DNA of 64,000 nucleotides from Aphelocoma coerulescens (Eukaryota; Chordata; Aves; Passeriformes; Corvidae), in contig NC_091023.1 of assembly GCF_041296385.1 (NCBI RefSeq), positions 7,874,924-7,938,923 on the forward strand. The letters run 5' to 3'. The notes under the pieces are model-generated. The model made no database searches and was not told the DNA's origin. It saw nothing but the letters and a program-made list of their open reading frames with translations. The position numbers and the translations under genes were made by a program. Below are positions 1 to 9,150 of the stretch, one piece after another (the stretch's first letter is position 1; each line of letters opens with the position of its first letter).

Positions 1-587
1 ATGGCAAGACCTGAGACACTCCTGTGTCTGAATGCTTACTGCAGTTTCCAGTGAATGCTGTTCAGAAGACCAGTTGCTCATCTTATCTATCTTAAATGTG
101 ACATTCGCCTCTCATCAATGTTTACTACAAGCCTTTTTCAGCTTTACCAAGTGAGTATAAAAAAAAGCTTGCAAAGCTGACTTTTCATCAGAAACATCTG
201 ATCATAAAAGGCTACAAGAATCCACCTGTAGGGTCCAAGTAATTTGAAGGGCAGAAAAGCAGAGATCAGTAGGTAAATCCACAGAAATAAACACTCTGGT
301 TAAAAAAGGAAGACCAAAATCCCACTACTATTAACACAGTCAAGTTGGAAAATTAAAATTTCAACTTGAGCCTTCTTGTATAGTTTAAGAGACGTCATAC
401 TCAGTGAAACAAGACAAATGGACATCACAAGATGCAGTTACCATCTGCAGGATCGTGACAGACCTAAAAGAAAAACAATAAAACTAAGAACAGTTGTCTA
501 CTTGACATCTCTTGGACTGAAGAATCTAGGAAGATGGCAATGTTCTCCTAAACTAAGGAGGACATTTCTCCTCCAAAAGCATCCATT

Positions 588-660
588 AAAAAAAAAAACC
601 CAAAAACAAAAAAAAAAAACCAAAACAACACAAAAGAAACCCCAACCACCCACAACACAT
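588..660. repeat. A-rich low-complexity tract
   Basis: Runs of A interrupted by CC, CAA and ACA, grading into a CCCAACC-rich tail. It could be an old poly(A) tail or expanded simple sequence. No recognisable retrocopy body precedes it. Confidence 0.8.
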
Positions 661-3288
661 TTAATTTGATCCCAAATGTCAGTTTAGAAGACCATCACCT
701 CACTTGTTTAACAGAAACAAACCTGGAACTATCAGGCTCTAAATCCTGCCAACAGTTCAACAGACACAGCTCTGACAACCACTGTCCTCAGACAGACCTG
801 CATTATTTGTGTGACACTCCAAGGAAAGAAATATGCACATGCTTCAAAAACCTAAAACTGTTCAGCCTTCACATCCCAAGTTCTCCTTCCAGACATGGCT
901 ACACAAGTAAGTCTTCTCTTATTATTGCAAGGCGAAGGTATCTGCTAAGGAGTCACTGCCCTTGTCCAGAGCAGCTGAGTATCTTCTACTGGTACCTTTC
1001 AGCCCTGCAAGTACCACCAGAGACAGCTCTAGCACAAATGAGGGTCTTAAATTCAGCCACCGGACTCTCTAGAAATGCTCTAAAGCACACTAATATTTCA
1101 AATGCCAGTGCAGGCTGACTTAGCACTGAAACTGTCATTGCACATTTTCATAAATTCCTTGAGATAATGATGTATTTTACAAAAACAAAAGCCATGGCTG
1201 CCTAGTGCTAGTTTCAGATTCACCTTTCACAGTATTTGTAACCACAGCCTCAAAGACTTAAAGATAACCCTTGACCCTGTTATCTTAGGTCTACATTCAT
1301 TCATGTATTTTACCAGTTACTTATCTTTCCTGTACGAAAATGAAACTTCCATGCAAACACTGGCTGTCAAAAGACACAGCAAGAAACCTGAGCTCAAAAC
1401 TCTGTCAAAAAAAGAAGAAAATTATCCAAGCAACTTGGAATCAGAGCACCTTTCTATCTCTTCATCACTTACTGCAAATTCAGGTCCCAAGTCTATCAGC
1501 AGTTTCATGAGCTGTCTTAAACCAGAGTAACTTCCACATCAACAAAGTTGCAGCTTTATATATTAATTTTACAGTATCGGTCTTTAGAGAGTTTAGAAGG
1601 GCTTTAGCAAGTACATCTTTCAAAACCAGAATTCATTAATCCTGAATTTTCAGGGTTTTCCTGTTATTATACTGTTCAACTTGAGTACTAGCAGCCAAAA
1701 ACCTTTACCCACCTTACTCATCAATTATGTTTTTTTGTTGAAACTTAGAAAGTGTAAGTTAAGCTCACATCCTTAAACTACAAATACTAATCAAACTTGC
1801 TATTTCTAATTAACAGTGTAAAAATAAAATTGCCCTGGATATGCTGCCACATAGAAACTTACAAGTGAAAACAGGAAAAACACCACCACAGGATCAAGCA
1901 TCACTGGGTTCCATTATTCAAAACAAACATAAACATGAACAGTGTAGCTTCTATTAGGAGCCAGGGTAAATAAATACTTACAATAACATTTGTATTAAGT
2001 AAAAACAGCTCAAAGCATTTAGAAAGAAATATGAGAAAAATACCAGTGGCACAGTTTCTCAAGTACTGACAGCAATTTTCATGCAATTTAGTAACCCCAT
2101 GGAGCAACCCATAGCTTTAAATAAACACTGTCTTGTTTCACACAAAAATGTATCTGAATATAAAAATAACCTCAAGTTTGGACAGAAGGGCACTAACCTC
2201 CTTTTCACTTGTTCTGAAACACATCCAGGGTTATGCCAGGAATGTATTTTAGGGCAGAGAGGAGCTGAGTGCTTAGCAACTCAGTTATGACTCAAGTGGC
2301 TGTTTTCTGAAAGGGAATAAAAAAGCCCCCATCATCATAATACGTGTTACACATTATTAACTATCTTCTGAAATCAGAAAAAGCCCAAGGATCTTTAATC
2401 TTTACTTCATATATTTCAACAGTGTCGGATCTTGCTGAGAATTCAAACACTTATTTAAATACATTTTCTGTACCATTTTAGCCACTGCAAGGATTTGCCA
2501 AGAACCTTTGTCAGACAGAGGGGTTACAATTACAGACCATTCTATAATCAAAACAAATAATGAGGCTCTTCCCTATACTTCCTCACACATTAAATTAGAA
2601 AACAGCCAGATTTCTGCAAGAAACACCAAGAGTGAAGAAAAGAAGCAAACCTGAAGACTATTCAACTGTGAACTCAGAAAAGCAGCTGTCCACCTCCTAA
2701 CCCAATCCCCTCCTTTTGCTGAGGAAACAATGCTCACACAAGTTCACTGCTCTGATGGAAGTTTGTATGATACAGAATTACTGTCATAAACTTTCTGGAA
2801 ATGAAGAATAAATCATGAAAACCTGAACATTATTTTCGTAGCCAACACCTGAATTTTCACTGGATGGCTGCAAGCCAGAACATCCAAAACATATTAATCT
2901 TTCCTATAAAGCAAAACATTAAGGTTTTCTACTACTTTTTTTATAGAGTCTAACAACTAGAAGAGCAACTATAACTTACTACTTGAACTAAAAATGTTAA
3001 TTACATCCTATATTTCAATCACTACTTTTTAATTTAAGAATGGAGAGTGTTCAACTGCATCCTTGCTTTACAATAAAAGGACCTGAGTTTATACTACCAA
3101 CATAATGTCTACAATGATAATAGCTGCTATTTGACTGTGTGGTGGAAAAAAAGAAGATACACAAAAAACACCATACAGCCTAGGCAGCTACAGAGAGATC
3201 CCAGAATGGCCCCACTTACATTATTAAACCAGCAGTGTCATCTGTTAAAGTTTCATTACAGAAAGCAGGAACTGAAGAATGAACTTCA

Positions 3289-3324
3289 ACAAAACAAAAA
3301 CAAAAAAACAAAAACAAAAAAAAA
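3289..3324. repeat. (CAAAAA)n low-complexity tract
   Basis: Irregular CAAAA/CAAAAAAA repeats ending in nine A residues, within SLC25A36 intron 1. No retrocopy is recognisable next to it. Confidence 0.85.
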
Positions 3325-3436
3325 GCCAGCAGACAGAGATAATCATGTTGTTTCCATAGAGGCTCTGGTGCAACTTAAATGCAAACAAAGCTCCGTTCCT
3401 CTAAGTTTCACTGAAGACTAAAGATCACTCAGGTGA

Positions 3437-3711
3437 TCTGTAGTGCACCATGCTTGCAAAGTCATGAGATGACCCCAAAAAACTCTTCTACTGCAAAATG
3501 TGACCAAATAGACAGTGCTAGCTCGGCTGAACTAAAGTCACAGGAAACATGTGGCTGGCACTCAACCTCTTCGTCACAGCATAACCCCTGACCCAGCTGG
3601 CCAGCACCTAACCATTGACCAGACTGCTCTGCAATAAATAGGAATCAGCAAGCTGAGCTGAGCAATCTTCATCTGGTCTTGAGTTTCAGGTTTATAAACC
3701 TGTTTCTGACA
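3437..3711 (+). mobile_element. Possible LTR remnant (weak)
   Basis: About 275 bp in intron 1 starting TGTAGTG and ending TTCTGACA. It includes an AATAAATAGG word near 3633 followed by a CTGAGCTGAGCAA...GGTCTTGAG stretch, in the order expected for an LTR polyadenylation signal and R-U5 boundary. I found no convincing target-site duplication and recognise no family. Ordinary intronic sequence remains likely. Confidence 0.2.
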
Positions 3712-3787
3712 TAATGCACAATTCTGCCCAGTAATTTCCCCGGTGCAGAGCTGTCAAGCTGAAGGGCTACAATCAGGCACCACACAA

Positions 3788-4255
3788 AGAATCCTTAGGG
3801 CTGGAAGGGACCTCTGGAAATCATATTGTCTAATGTCCCTGGCAGGGTCATCTGGAGCAGGTGACATAGGAACATGTCCAGGTGGGTTTGGAACATCTCC
3901 AGAGGGGGAAACCCCACAACCTCCCTGGGCAGCTGTTCCAGTGCTCCGCCACCCTCAATATAAAGAAGTTCTTCCTCATGTTGAGGTGAAACTTCTTGTG
4001 TTTCAGTTTGTGGCCTCTGCTCCTTGTCTTGTAGCTGGGTATCACTGAAAAAAGTCTGGCACCATCCTCTTGGCACTTCTTTGAGATATCGGTACGCATC
4101 AATGAGATCCCCTCTCAGTCTTCTCCAAACTGGGATAGAAAACAGGCCCAGCTCCTGCAGTTTGTTCTCATATCAGAGATCCTCCAGATCCCTCATCATA
4201 TTTGTAGCCCTCTAGCAGACCCTCTCCAGCAGCTCCCTATCCTGCTTGAGTTCCT
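3788..4255 (-). mobile_element. CR1 LINE, 3' end fragment
   Basis: The plus strand reads as the complement of a CR1 3' end (AGGGCTGGAAGGGACC, then TTCCAGTG.TCCGCCACCCTC, AAGTTCTTCCTCATGTTG, CTCCAGATCCCTCATCAT and so on), so the element lies on the minus strand. Conceptual minus-strand translation recovers the C-terminal part of the CR1 ORF2 protein in two frames: LNMRKNFFILRV followed by HWNS, then QLPREVV. The switch shows at least one frameshift. It is 5'-truncated near 4255. CR1 is the dominant LINE of birds. The element is dead and intronic within SLC25A36. Confidence 0.92.
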
Positions 4256-4939
4256 GCTATTGCTTTTCTGAATGCTTACAAGGATGCAAAGTCTGAAGAA
4301 ACCAGTACATATTACTGCATCTTGGGCCTCCTGCTGCATAACTACTCCCCTCTTAAACAGGGTGCAAGAAATTAAGGGGATGACAAAGCCCCCACACAGG
4401 CACTAGATCAGGTGCACAATGCTGCAAAGTGTGCCAAAAGCAGAGAAAGTACTCACATGTATCCAAGTCACTCAGACTTGCTCAGAATCAATACACTGTT
4501 CTGCCACCTCAAACACCTCAGTCCAGAAGCAGCACAGGAGCATAAAGGGAAATCACAGCTTCAAGCTCTCTCATGGGATGCAAGGTGTGTCCCCTGTCAC
4601 TTCTGCATAGCCATGCTCACTACCCAAACACACGTTTACAGTCAAGTCCATCAGGACCCCCAGCTTTCCCTTTGAAGCTGGGTGCCCTTCCCAGCCTGCC
4701 CCTGGAAGGACCACAGGCTTCTGAAATACAGTTTTGAAACTTAAAAACGTACATTTTGAAACTTCATTAGTAGCTGTAAAGGTAAAAAAGTTACTTCAAA
4801 CCGAACTAAGGCTACATCTTTACTTCTGGGTACATTCTTCCCTCCTATTTCTTCTGCCTTTGTGGGTGGAGAGCTGTACGACCGTGCCAAAGCCCCACAC
4901 GGAAGCGCAGCACATACTGGAGCGTTAAAATGCATTCCA
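4256..4939. other. Intron 1, possible degraded CR1 continuation
   Basis: Mostly unassigned intronic DNA next to the CR1 fragment. A stretch at about 4640-4700 (CCATCAGGACCCCCAGCTTT and flanks) resembles the more 5' CR1 segment normally reading CCAGCACCCCCAGGTCC, so the CR1 copy may extend this far in decayed form. No exon is recognisable. Confidence 0.35.
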
Positions 4940-5439
4940 TGGATACAGCGGCCCTTGGACACGAGCGTGACCACCGGGGCATTCCCAGCCCGGGGAGTCC
5001 CGGCAGCCTCTCCGTACAGAGGGGTAGCCCACGCACAGCGGGCCCTGCGTGCTTCTCCACGAAAACGCCAGATAAGGGACAAACCCGGGAACCGCAATCA
5101 GATGGAGCGGGCTGGTTTTACGCGAAGCCTCCACCCCGCCTCCCCAGGGGCCCGCGTTCCACCCGTGACACAACGCAACACCCGGGGCCGGGCCCGACCG
5201 CGCAGCGGGCCCGGAAGGGCCTCAGGGCGGGAAGCAGAGTGCGGCCCCCTCTCTCCTCCCCGCGGCCCCTCGGGCACAGAGGAGCGAGGCAGCCCCTCAC
5301 AGCCCCACCGAGATGTCCCCAGGCAGCCGCTCCAGGCCGCCGCCGCCCGCGCGCCCAGGCCAGCCAGCAGCGGGGCCAAACCCGCATCCTGGGGAGGAGG
5401 ACGGGAAAGCGCACGAGCCGTTCCCGGGGCTTCACCTAC

Positions 5440-5480
5440 CCGCCGGCAAAGAGATGCACCAGGGTGTCTCTTTGGCTCAT
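5440..5480 (-). CDS. SLC25A36: SLC25A36 coding exon 1 (5' part of the gene only)
   Basis: The minus strand reads ATG at 5480-5478, then 13 full codons and two bases of a split glycine codon, giving MSQRDTLVHLFAGG. The exon stops at 5440 against a consensus donor GTAGGTG (5439-5433). This N-terminus and this phase match, from memory, vertebrate SLC25A36. Its paralogue SLC25A33 has a different, longer leader before the shared HLFAGGCGG segment. SLC25A36 is a six-helix carrier of the mitochondrial inner membrane that exchanges pyrimidine (and some guanine) nucleotides, supplying matrix RNA and DNA synthesis. The exon encodes only the leader and the beginning of helix 1; the first PxE/DxxK carrier motif should lie in exon 2. 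I found no exon 2 in 1-5439, so the rest of the gene lies to the left of the window. The start has a purine (A) at -3. The exon sits inside a CpG island, as expected for a housekeeping gene. Confidence 0.93.
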
Positions 5481-5545
5481 CCTCGTCGCCTGCACCCGGG
5501 CGGGAGGAAGGAGGTGCCGGGCGCTTCCGCCCCGCGCTCACAGCG
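5481..5545 (-). other. SLC25A36: Probable SLC25A36 5' UTR
   Basis: This is the GC-rich stretch between the SLC25A36 start codon and the inferred start site, about 25-30 bases downstream of the TATA-like element at 5566-5574. No upstream ATG was seen on the minus strand here. The 5' limit is inferred from promoter geometry only; an additional or more distal start site near the CRE module is equally possible. Confidence 0.5.
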
Positions 5546-5565
5546 CCGCTCTTGGCAGGGCTCAG

Positions 5566-5574
5566 CATAAATAC
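5566..5574 (-). promoter_or_regulatory. TATA-like element upstream of SLC25A36
   Basis: The minus strand reads GTATTTATG in otherwise very GC-rich DNA, about 90 bases upstream of the SLC25A36 ATG. It is the only AT-rich heptamer in this part of the island and could position a start site near 5540. The complementary strand reads CATAAATAC, so it could also serve plus-strand initiation. Most CpG-island promoters lack TATA boxes, so its use is unproven. Confidence 0.4.
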
Positions 5575-5581
5575 GGGCAGG

Positions 5582-5737
5582 CCGGCTCCGCCTCCCGCTG
5601 CCGGCGGGGCTCCGCAGGCATACGGGCCACGGCTTCCTGTGAAGGAACGGGGGCCGGGCCGGGCTCCGCCTCCCGCTGCGGGCGGGGCTCCGCAGGCACA
5701 CGGGCAGCGGCTTCCTGTGAGGGAAGGGGGCCGGGCT
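5582..5737. repeat. 78-bp promoter tandem duplication, two copies
   Basis: Two copies of a 78-bp unit lie head to tail: GGCTCCGCCTCCCGCTG starts at 5584 and again at 5662, and GGCTTCCTGT starts at 5631 and again at 5709, each exactly 78 bases apart. The copies differ at only a few bases. Read on the minus strand, each unit contains an ETS-type ACAGGAAGC core and GC-box/Sp-type GCGGGAGGCGG sequence. The duplication lies immediately upstream of the inferred SLC25A36 start and doubles these sites. Confidence 0.9.
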
Positions 5738-5835
5738 GGGCCGGGCCGGGCTGGGCCGGGCCGGGCCGGGCCGAGCCGAGCCGAGCCGAGCCGAGCCGGG
5801 CCGGGCCGGGCCGAGCCGAACTGAGCCGAGCCGGA
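5731..5835. repeat. CCGGG/CCGAG pentanucleotide satellite, 21 units
   Basis: The sequence is 21 consecutive pentamers in one register: CCGGG and CTGGG units, then five CCGAG units, then CCGGG again, then CCGAG and degenerate units. It directly follows the 78-bp duplication. Homogeneous blocks of variant units suggest slippage or local conversion. The long Gly/Pro/Arg/Ala/Glu-rich reading frames through it arise from the 5-bp period and absence of stops, and are not proteins. Confidence 0.95.
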
Positions 5836-5880
5836 CCCGCCCCTCGCCGCGGCCGCTGCGGCACCTAGAGTGCGTGGCTA

Positions 5881-6052
5881 TGAATATGCATGACATGAAT
5901 ATGCAACGGACCGCCCCCCCGAAAACCGATGCTGCTATTGGCTACGGCAGCGTGACGTCATCGCAGGCACTGGGCCCACCTCGTGAATATGCAACGAATC
6001 TCCTCGCCCCCAAGTAAACAGAGGCCGCCATTGGCTCCGGGGTGTGACGTCA
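5881..6052. promoter_or_regulatory. Doubled TGAATATGCA - CCAAT - CRE promoter module
   Basis: Two diverged copies of one arrangement lie about 90 bp apart. Copy 1 has TGAATATGCAACG at 5896, ATTGG (inverse CCAAT) at 5937 and TGACGTCA at 5953-5960. Copy 2 has the same words at 5984, 6030 and 6045-6052. CCAAT-to-CRE start spacing is 16 and 15 bases. A further TGAATATGCA lies at 5881. NF-Y binding to CCAAT and CREB/ATF binding to TGACGTCA are established for such words. The module is 400-570 bp upstream of the SLC25A36 ATG and could drive it, a divergent plus-strand transcript, or both. Confidence 0.75.
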
Positions 6053-6193
6053 CGCGAGCGCTGCCTCAGAATGTCGGGCTGCCGTGGGTAGCCGTGAGGC
6101 GGCAGCGCCGCAGGTGCGGCGCGGTTGTGGCGGGCTCTGCCTCGTCGCTGATATTCCACAACTGTCTGGACACAGTGCTGTTCCCTGTGCTCT

Positions 6194-6275
6194 AGGATGA
6201 CCCTTCCGGAGCAGGGAGGTGAGACCAGATGCCCCACTCTGGTCCCTTCCAACCTGACCCCTTCTGTTACACCCG
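6194..6275 (+). mobile_element. CR1 LINE 3' end, short fragment
   Basis: About 80 bp reading GATGACCCTTCCGGAGCAGGGAGGT, split here by position (6197-6221), then GACCAGATG and GGTCCCTTCCAACCTGACCCC. This is the familiar plus-sense CR1 tail that normally runs into an ATTCTATG-type repeat; the terminal repeat is reduced to TTCTGTTAC. It lies directly outside the SLC25A36 CpG island, so it marks the island's distal edge. Confidence 0.8.
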
Positions 6276-9104
6276 CAGCCGCTGAGGCTGGCAAGGTCAC
6301 AACCAGCAAGTGCAGAAAATGTGGGGAAAAGGGTATGAAAAGCAGCCCCAGGGCCCTCAGCAACCCCAAACAGCAGCACTAGTAAGGTGTGTGGTGGCCT
6401 TAGTTTTTGTTTCCTCTTATTCTTGACTTAGGGGTCATCCCCTCAGCTACTGAAGCAATGCGTCTCCCCAAAGAGGCACCCAAACACTGCTCCTTGGGTG
6501 TTTCTGAAGGGAGTATCCTGGCTCACTGAGTGGCTTTCATCTTGGTTTTCCTCAAAAACATACGGATAAGGGAAAATAAATAAGGCTAAACAGGAAAACA
6601 TTTAACGTCATGTGTAAAATTGTCATCAGAGTTAATATGTTGAAAATCCAAGTACTTAAAGACAAATACATGACTTGCTAAAATCTTCATGAATATCCAC
6701 AACATCCCCCTCACCCTCCCCCAAAATGTAAGCAGATATTTCAATAACAGCAGAACAGAACAAGAATGCATTTTCAAAGCTATGTCTTAAATGAGAAATG
6801 CTCCTCTAAGCATGTGAGCTCATGTGGAAGACAAGTTGGAAATGTAATGTGAGATTTTTGAAAGTGTGGTGGGAGTTAAGGAGGAGGTTGGATGGGAGAA
6901 GGTTTGGACAAGTGTGAGATGTGGAGATGATGGGTAAGAAAATTGTTACATTGCACTGAGACAAGTAAAAGTAGGACAATGATTTTGCAGCCCGGGATCC
7001 TGCATTACCACTCGACACAGCGTGTAGTTGAAACTAGCGAATGGCAGAGGAATAATTGTTACAAAGTAGAAAAACATGCAAGACTTTCACAAGCCTGTAG
7101 TATGTGGGTACAAGATATATTAAATTTAATATTCAAAAGTGAGAAAGCATCATATGCTGCTTGGCACAAGATTTCACACAGAAAAGAGTAAATATATTCT
7201 GGTTAATTAAAACAGATACATTATTTTGAAAGTATTGGAAAGCTTCAACAGTGATTTTATTAAATCCTACATGAAAGATGGTCATATGCCAAATACTTCA
7301 TGTGAGGTCATGGGTCCAATTTTTTTCAAATTCTTTCAGTAGCTTAAAAGGGAACAGAAGATGGGTTTTCTGCAGGCCATGTGATGCCATCCAGGGGCAT
7401 GTGTCCCAGTAAACTCAAAAGAAGATTCAATACCAGACACAGGCTCTGCTTTATTCTGTCTCTGTATAGGTGAACTCCTAATCTGGGAAATTTTAACTTC
7501 ATCTGGCATGCATGGCTTCCACGGTGACAAACAAGAAAAAGTAACATGGTTATTTTCATGAATACTTATTGAATAGCTAGAATAAGTTGAGCTGTTGAAA
7601 CATTTTCTTTACATAAATGGATGTTTTGTAATTTTAAATGATATTTTATAGAAAATTTAGACATTCCATTGAAATCTTTAAAGGGTCTGAACTGTAATAT
7701 TTTCAGTTTTTATTAGGAGTCTGAAGCACTTTGATTCAAAATTATTTTGCACTATTTCTTGAGAATTGACTTTAATACCACTTCTATTCTCCTTGTTAGG
7801 CTGGGATTTCTGGCTGGACTGCATATCCATAATATTTGATGGATATGGATTCTTACAGCATATTTTCCCTTTCATCTATCAGGGTAAGTGTGGAGAGGAG
7901 CTGACACGTGGGATCACACCTGAGAGTGCAGACCATAAATAAAAACACCCAAATTGCATGAAATCCCATTTTCAAAAGATCTCATTCATACAAGACTTTG
8001 TAAGATTTTAGGGGTTTTCCATACTTTTATTGCAAAAACCTGACTAATTCTTCTACTTAATATTCGGTCTTTTTTACCTCTTGATTTCTTAGAAATAATA
8101 AATTAAAATAGAATTTGTTTGGATGGGATTTGGGTTTAGTTTTTCTATTCTGCTTCATGTAGCAGAATATGTGTAATAGAACTTAACAAAGATGTCATAG
8201 GAGAAAACATGTAACAAAAGTATCGAAGACTTTGTTTCAGTTTTTTTTCTAACTTTTCCTCAAGATACACATACCATGTGCGGCACTTTTCCTCTTGTTG
8301 TCTTTGAACAGAACACACCCTTTCTTAAATTTCATCACTGGCTTTCTGTGTCAAAAAGAGTAATAGAATAAATTAGAATACCTGATAACAGCTGTTTTTT
8401 TTCTGCTCCTTTATAGCAACCTAAGGTGGGAGAATAGAGTCTTCCCATGCAGCAGAATTTCTGCTGCCTTTTTTCCGTTGGGTTGCCAAAAATTGCATTT
8501 GTCTTTCTCTTCAGAACTACTGTGTTGGATTCACATCCTCCTTACTATGGTTATAATGACCCTCTGTTTTTCTAATATTTATATGACCACATTTCACAAG
8601 TTTAAAATATACAGGAAATGGGACCATTACTCCCCATCTGAAACATGGATTAAGTGTAGTCATGGCTTTGTTTACCCTATAGTGTTCTTCAAACATGCAC
8701 TTGCTATCTTCTGCCAGTACCAAGGTTAACCCTCATAAAACAACAGAAAACAATATTTGTACTAAACGACCTATTTAAAATATTTAGTGTTCTTAGATGC
8801 TCTGTTTATCTAAGTGATACATTATTCCTTTTCCTGATCAAGCTCACAGAAATATATTTTCTCCCTTCAAGAAATGGGAAAACAAGGTTTATTCAGTAAA
8901 GAATTTTGGTTCTGAACAATTTTAATCCACTTCTTTCTCCTTCTATGAAATTTTCCTGCCTTGGGATAACATTATTTATTGATATCATGCAATAATGGAT
9001 GTATGTATTACATGCTCAGGCAGAGAGAGGGAGATTTGTATCCCCAGGGGACTTGAAAGTAGGGAGGATCCTTTAGTCCAATAAACTTTTGAGGTTTGTG
9101 TGAA

Positions 9105-9150
9105 TGAAAAAAAAGCCAAACCAAACCAAATAAATACCCAAACAAAACCC
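9105..9150. repeat. A/C-rich low-complexity tract
   Basis: A-rich run passing into CCAAACCAAACCAAA-type repeats. No retrocopy body is recognisable beside it. Confidence 0.7.

Larger units (their letters stand above)
1..3436. other. SLC25A36 intron 1, distal part; no exon seen
   Basis: AT-rich sequence that must be intronic if the gene continues left. I looked on the minus strand for the expected exon 2 (the CPLEVVKTRLQ carrier motif) and did not find it. The only structure visible is A-rich low-complexity DNA at about 588-660 and 3289-3324. The short open frames here have no family resemblance. Confidence 0.7.
4940..6140. other. CpG island, SLC25A36 promoter
   Basis: CpG-dense, GC-rich block centred on SLC25A36 exon 1, in strong contrast to the AT-leaning flanks. 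It includes exon 1, the TATA-like element, the 78-bp duplication, the pentamer satellite and the CCAAT-CRE module. On the plus strand a possible donor (CGCAG followed by GTGCGG, near 6109) lies downstream of the CRE module, as expected for divergent transcription, but no recognisable plus-strand coding exon follows. Edges were judged by eye. Confidence 0.85.

Noticed and set aside
1..5439. Search for SLC25A36 exon 2
   Set aside because: The expected CPLEVVKTRLQ-coding sequence was not found on the minus strand; exon 2 must be further left.
4862..5868. Open frames of more than 300 codons on the plus strand, and long minus-strand frames
   Set aside because: They run through the CpG island, the 78-bp duplication and the pentamer satellite, overlap SLC25A36 exon 1 on the other strand, and have Gly/Pro/Arg/Ala composition typical of stop-poor GC DNA.
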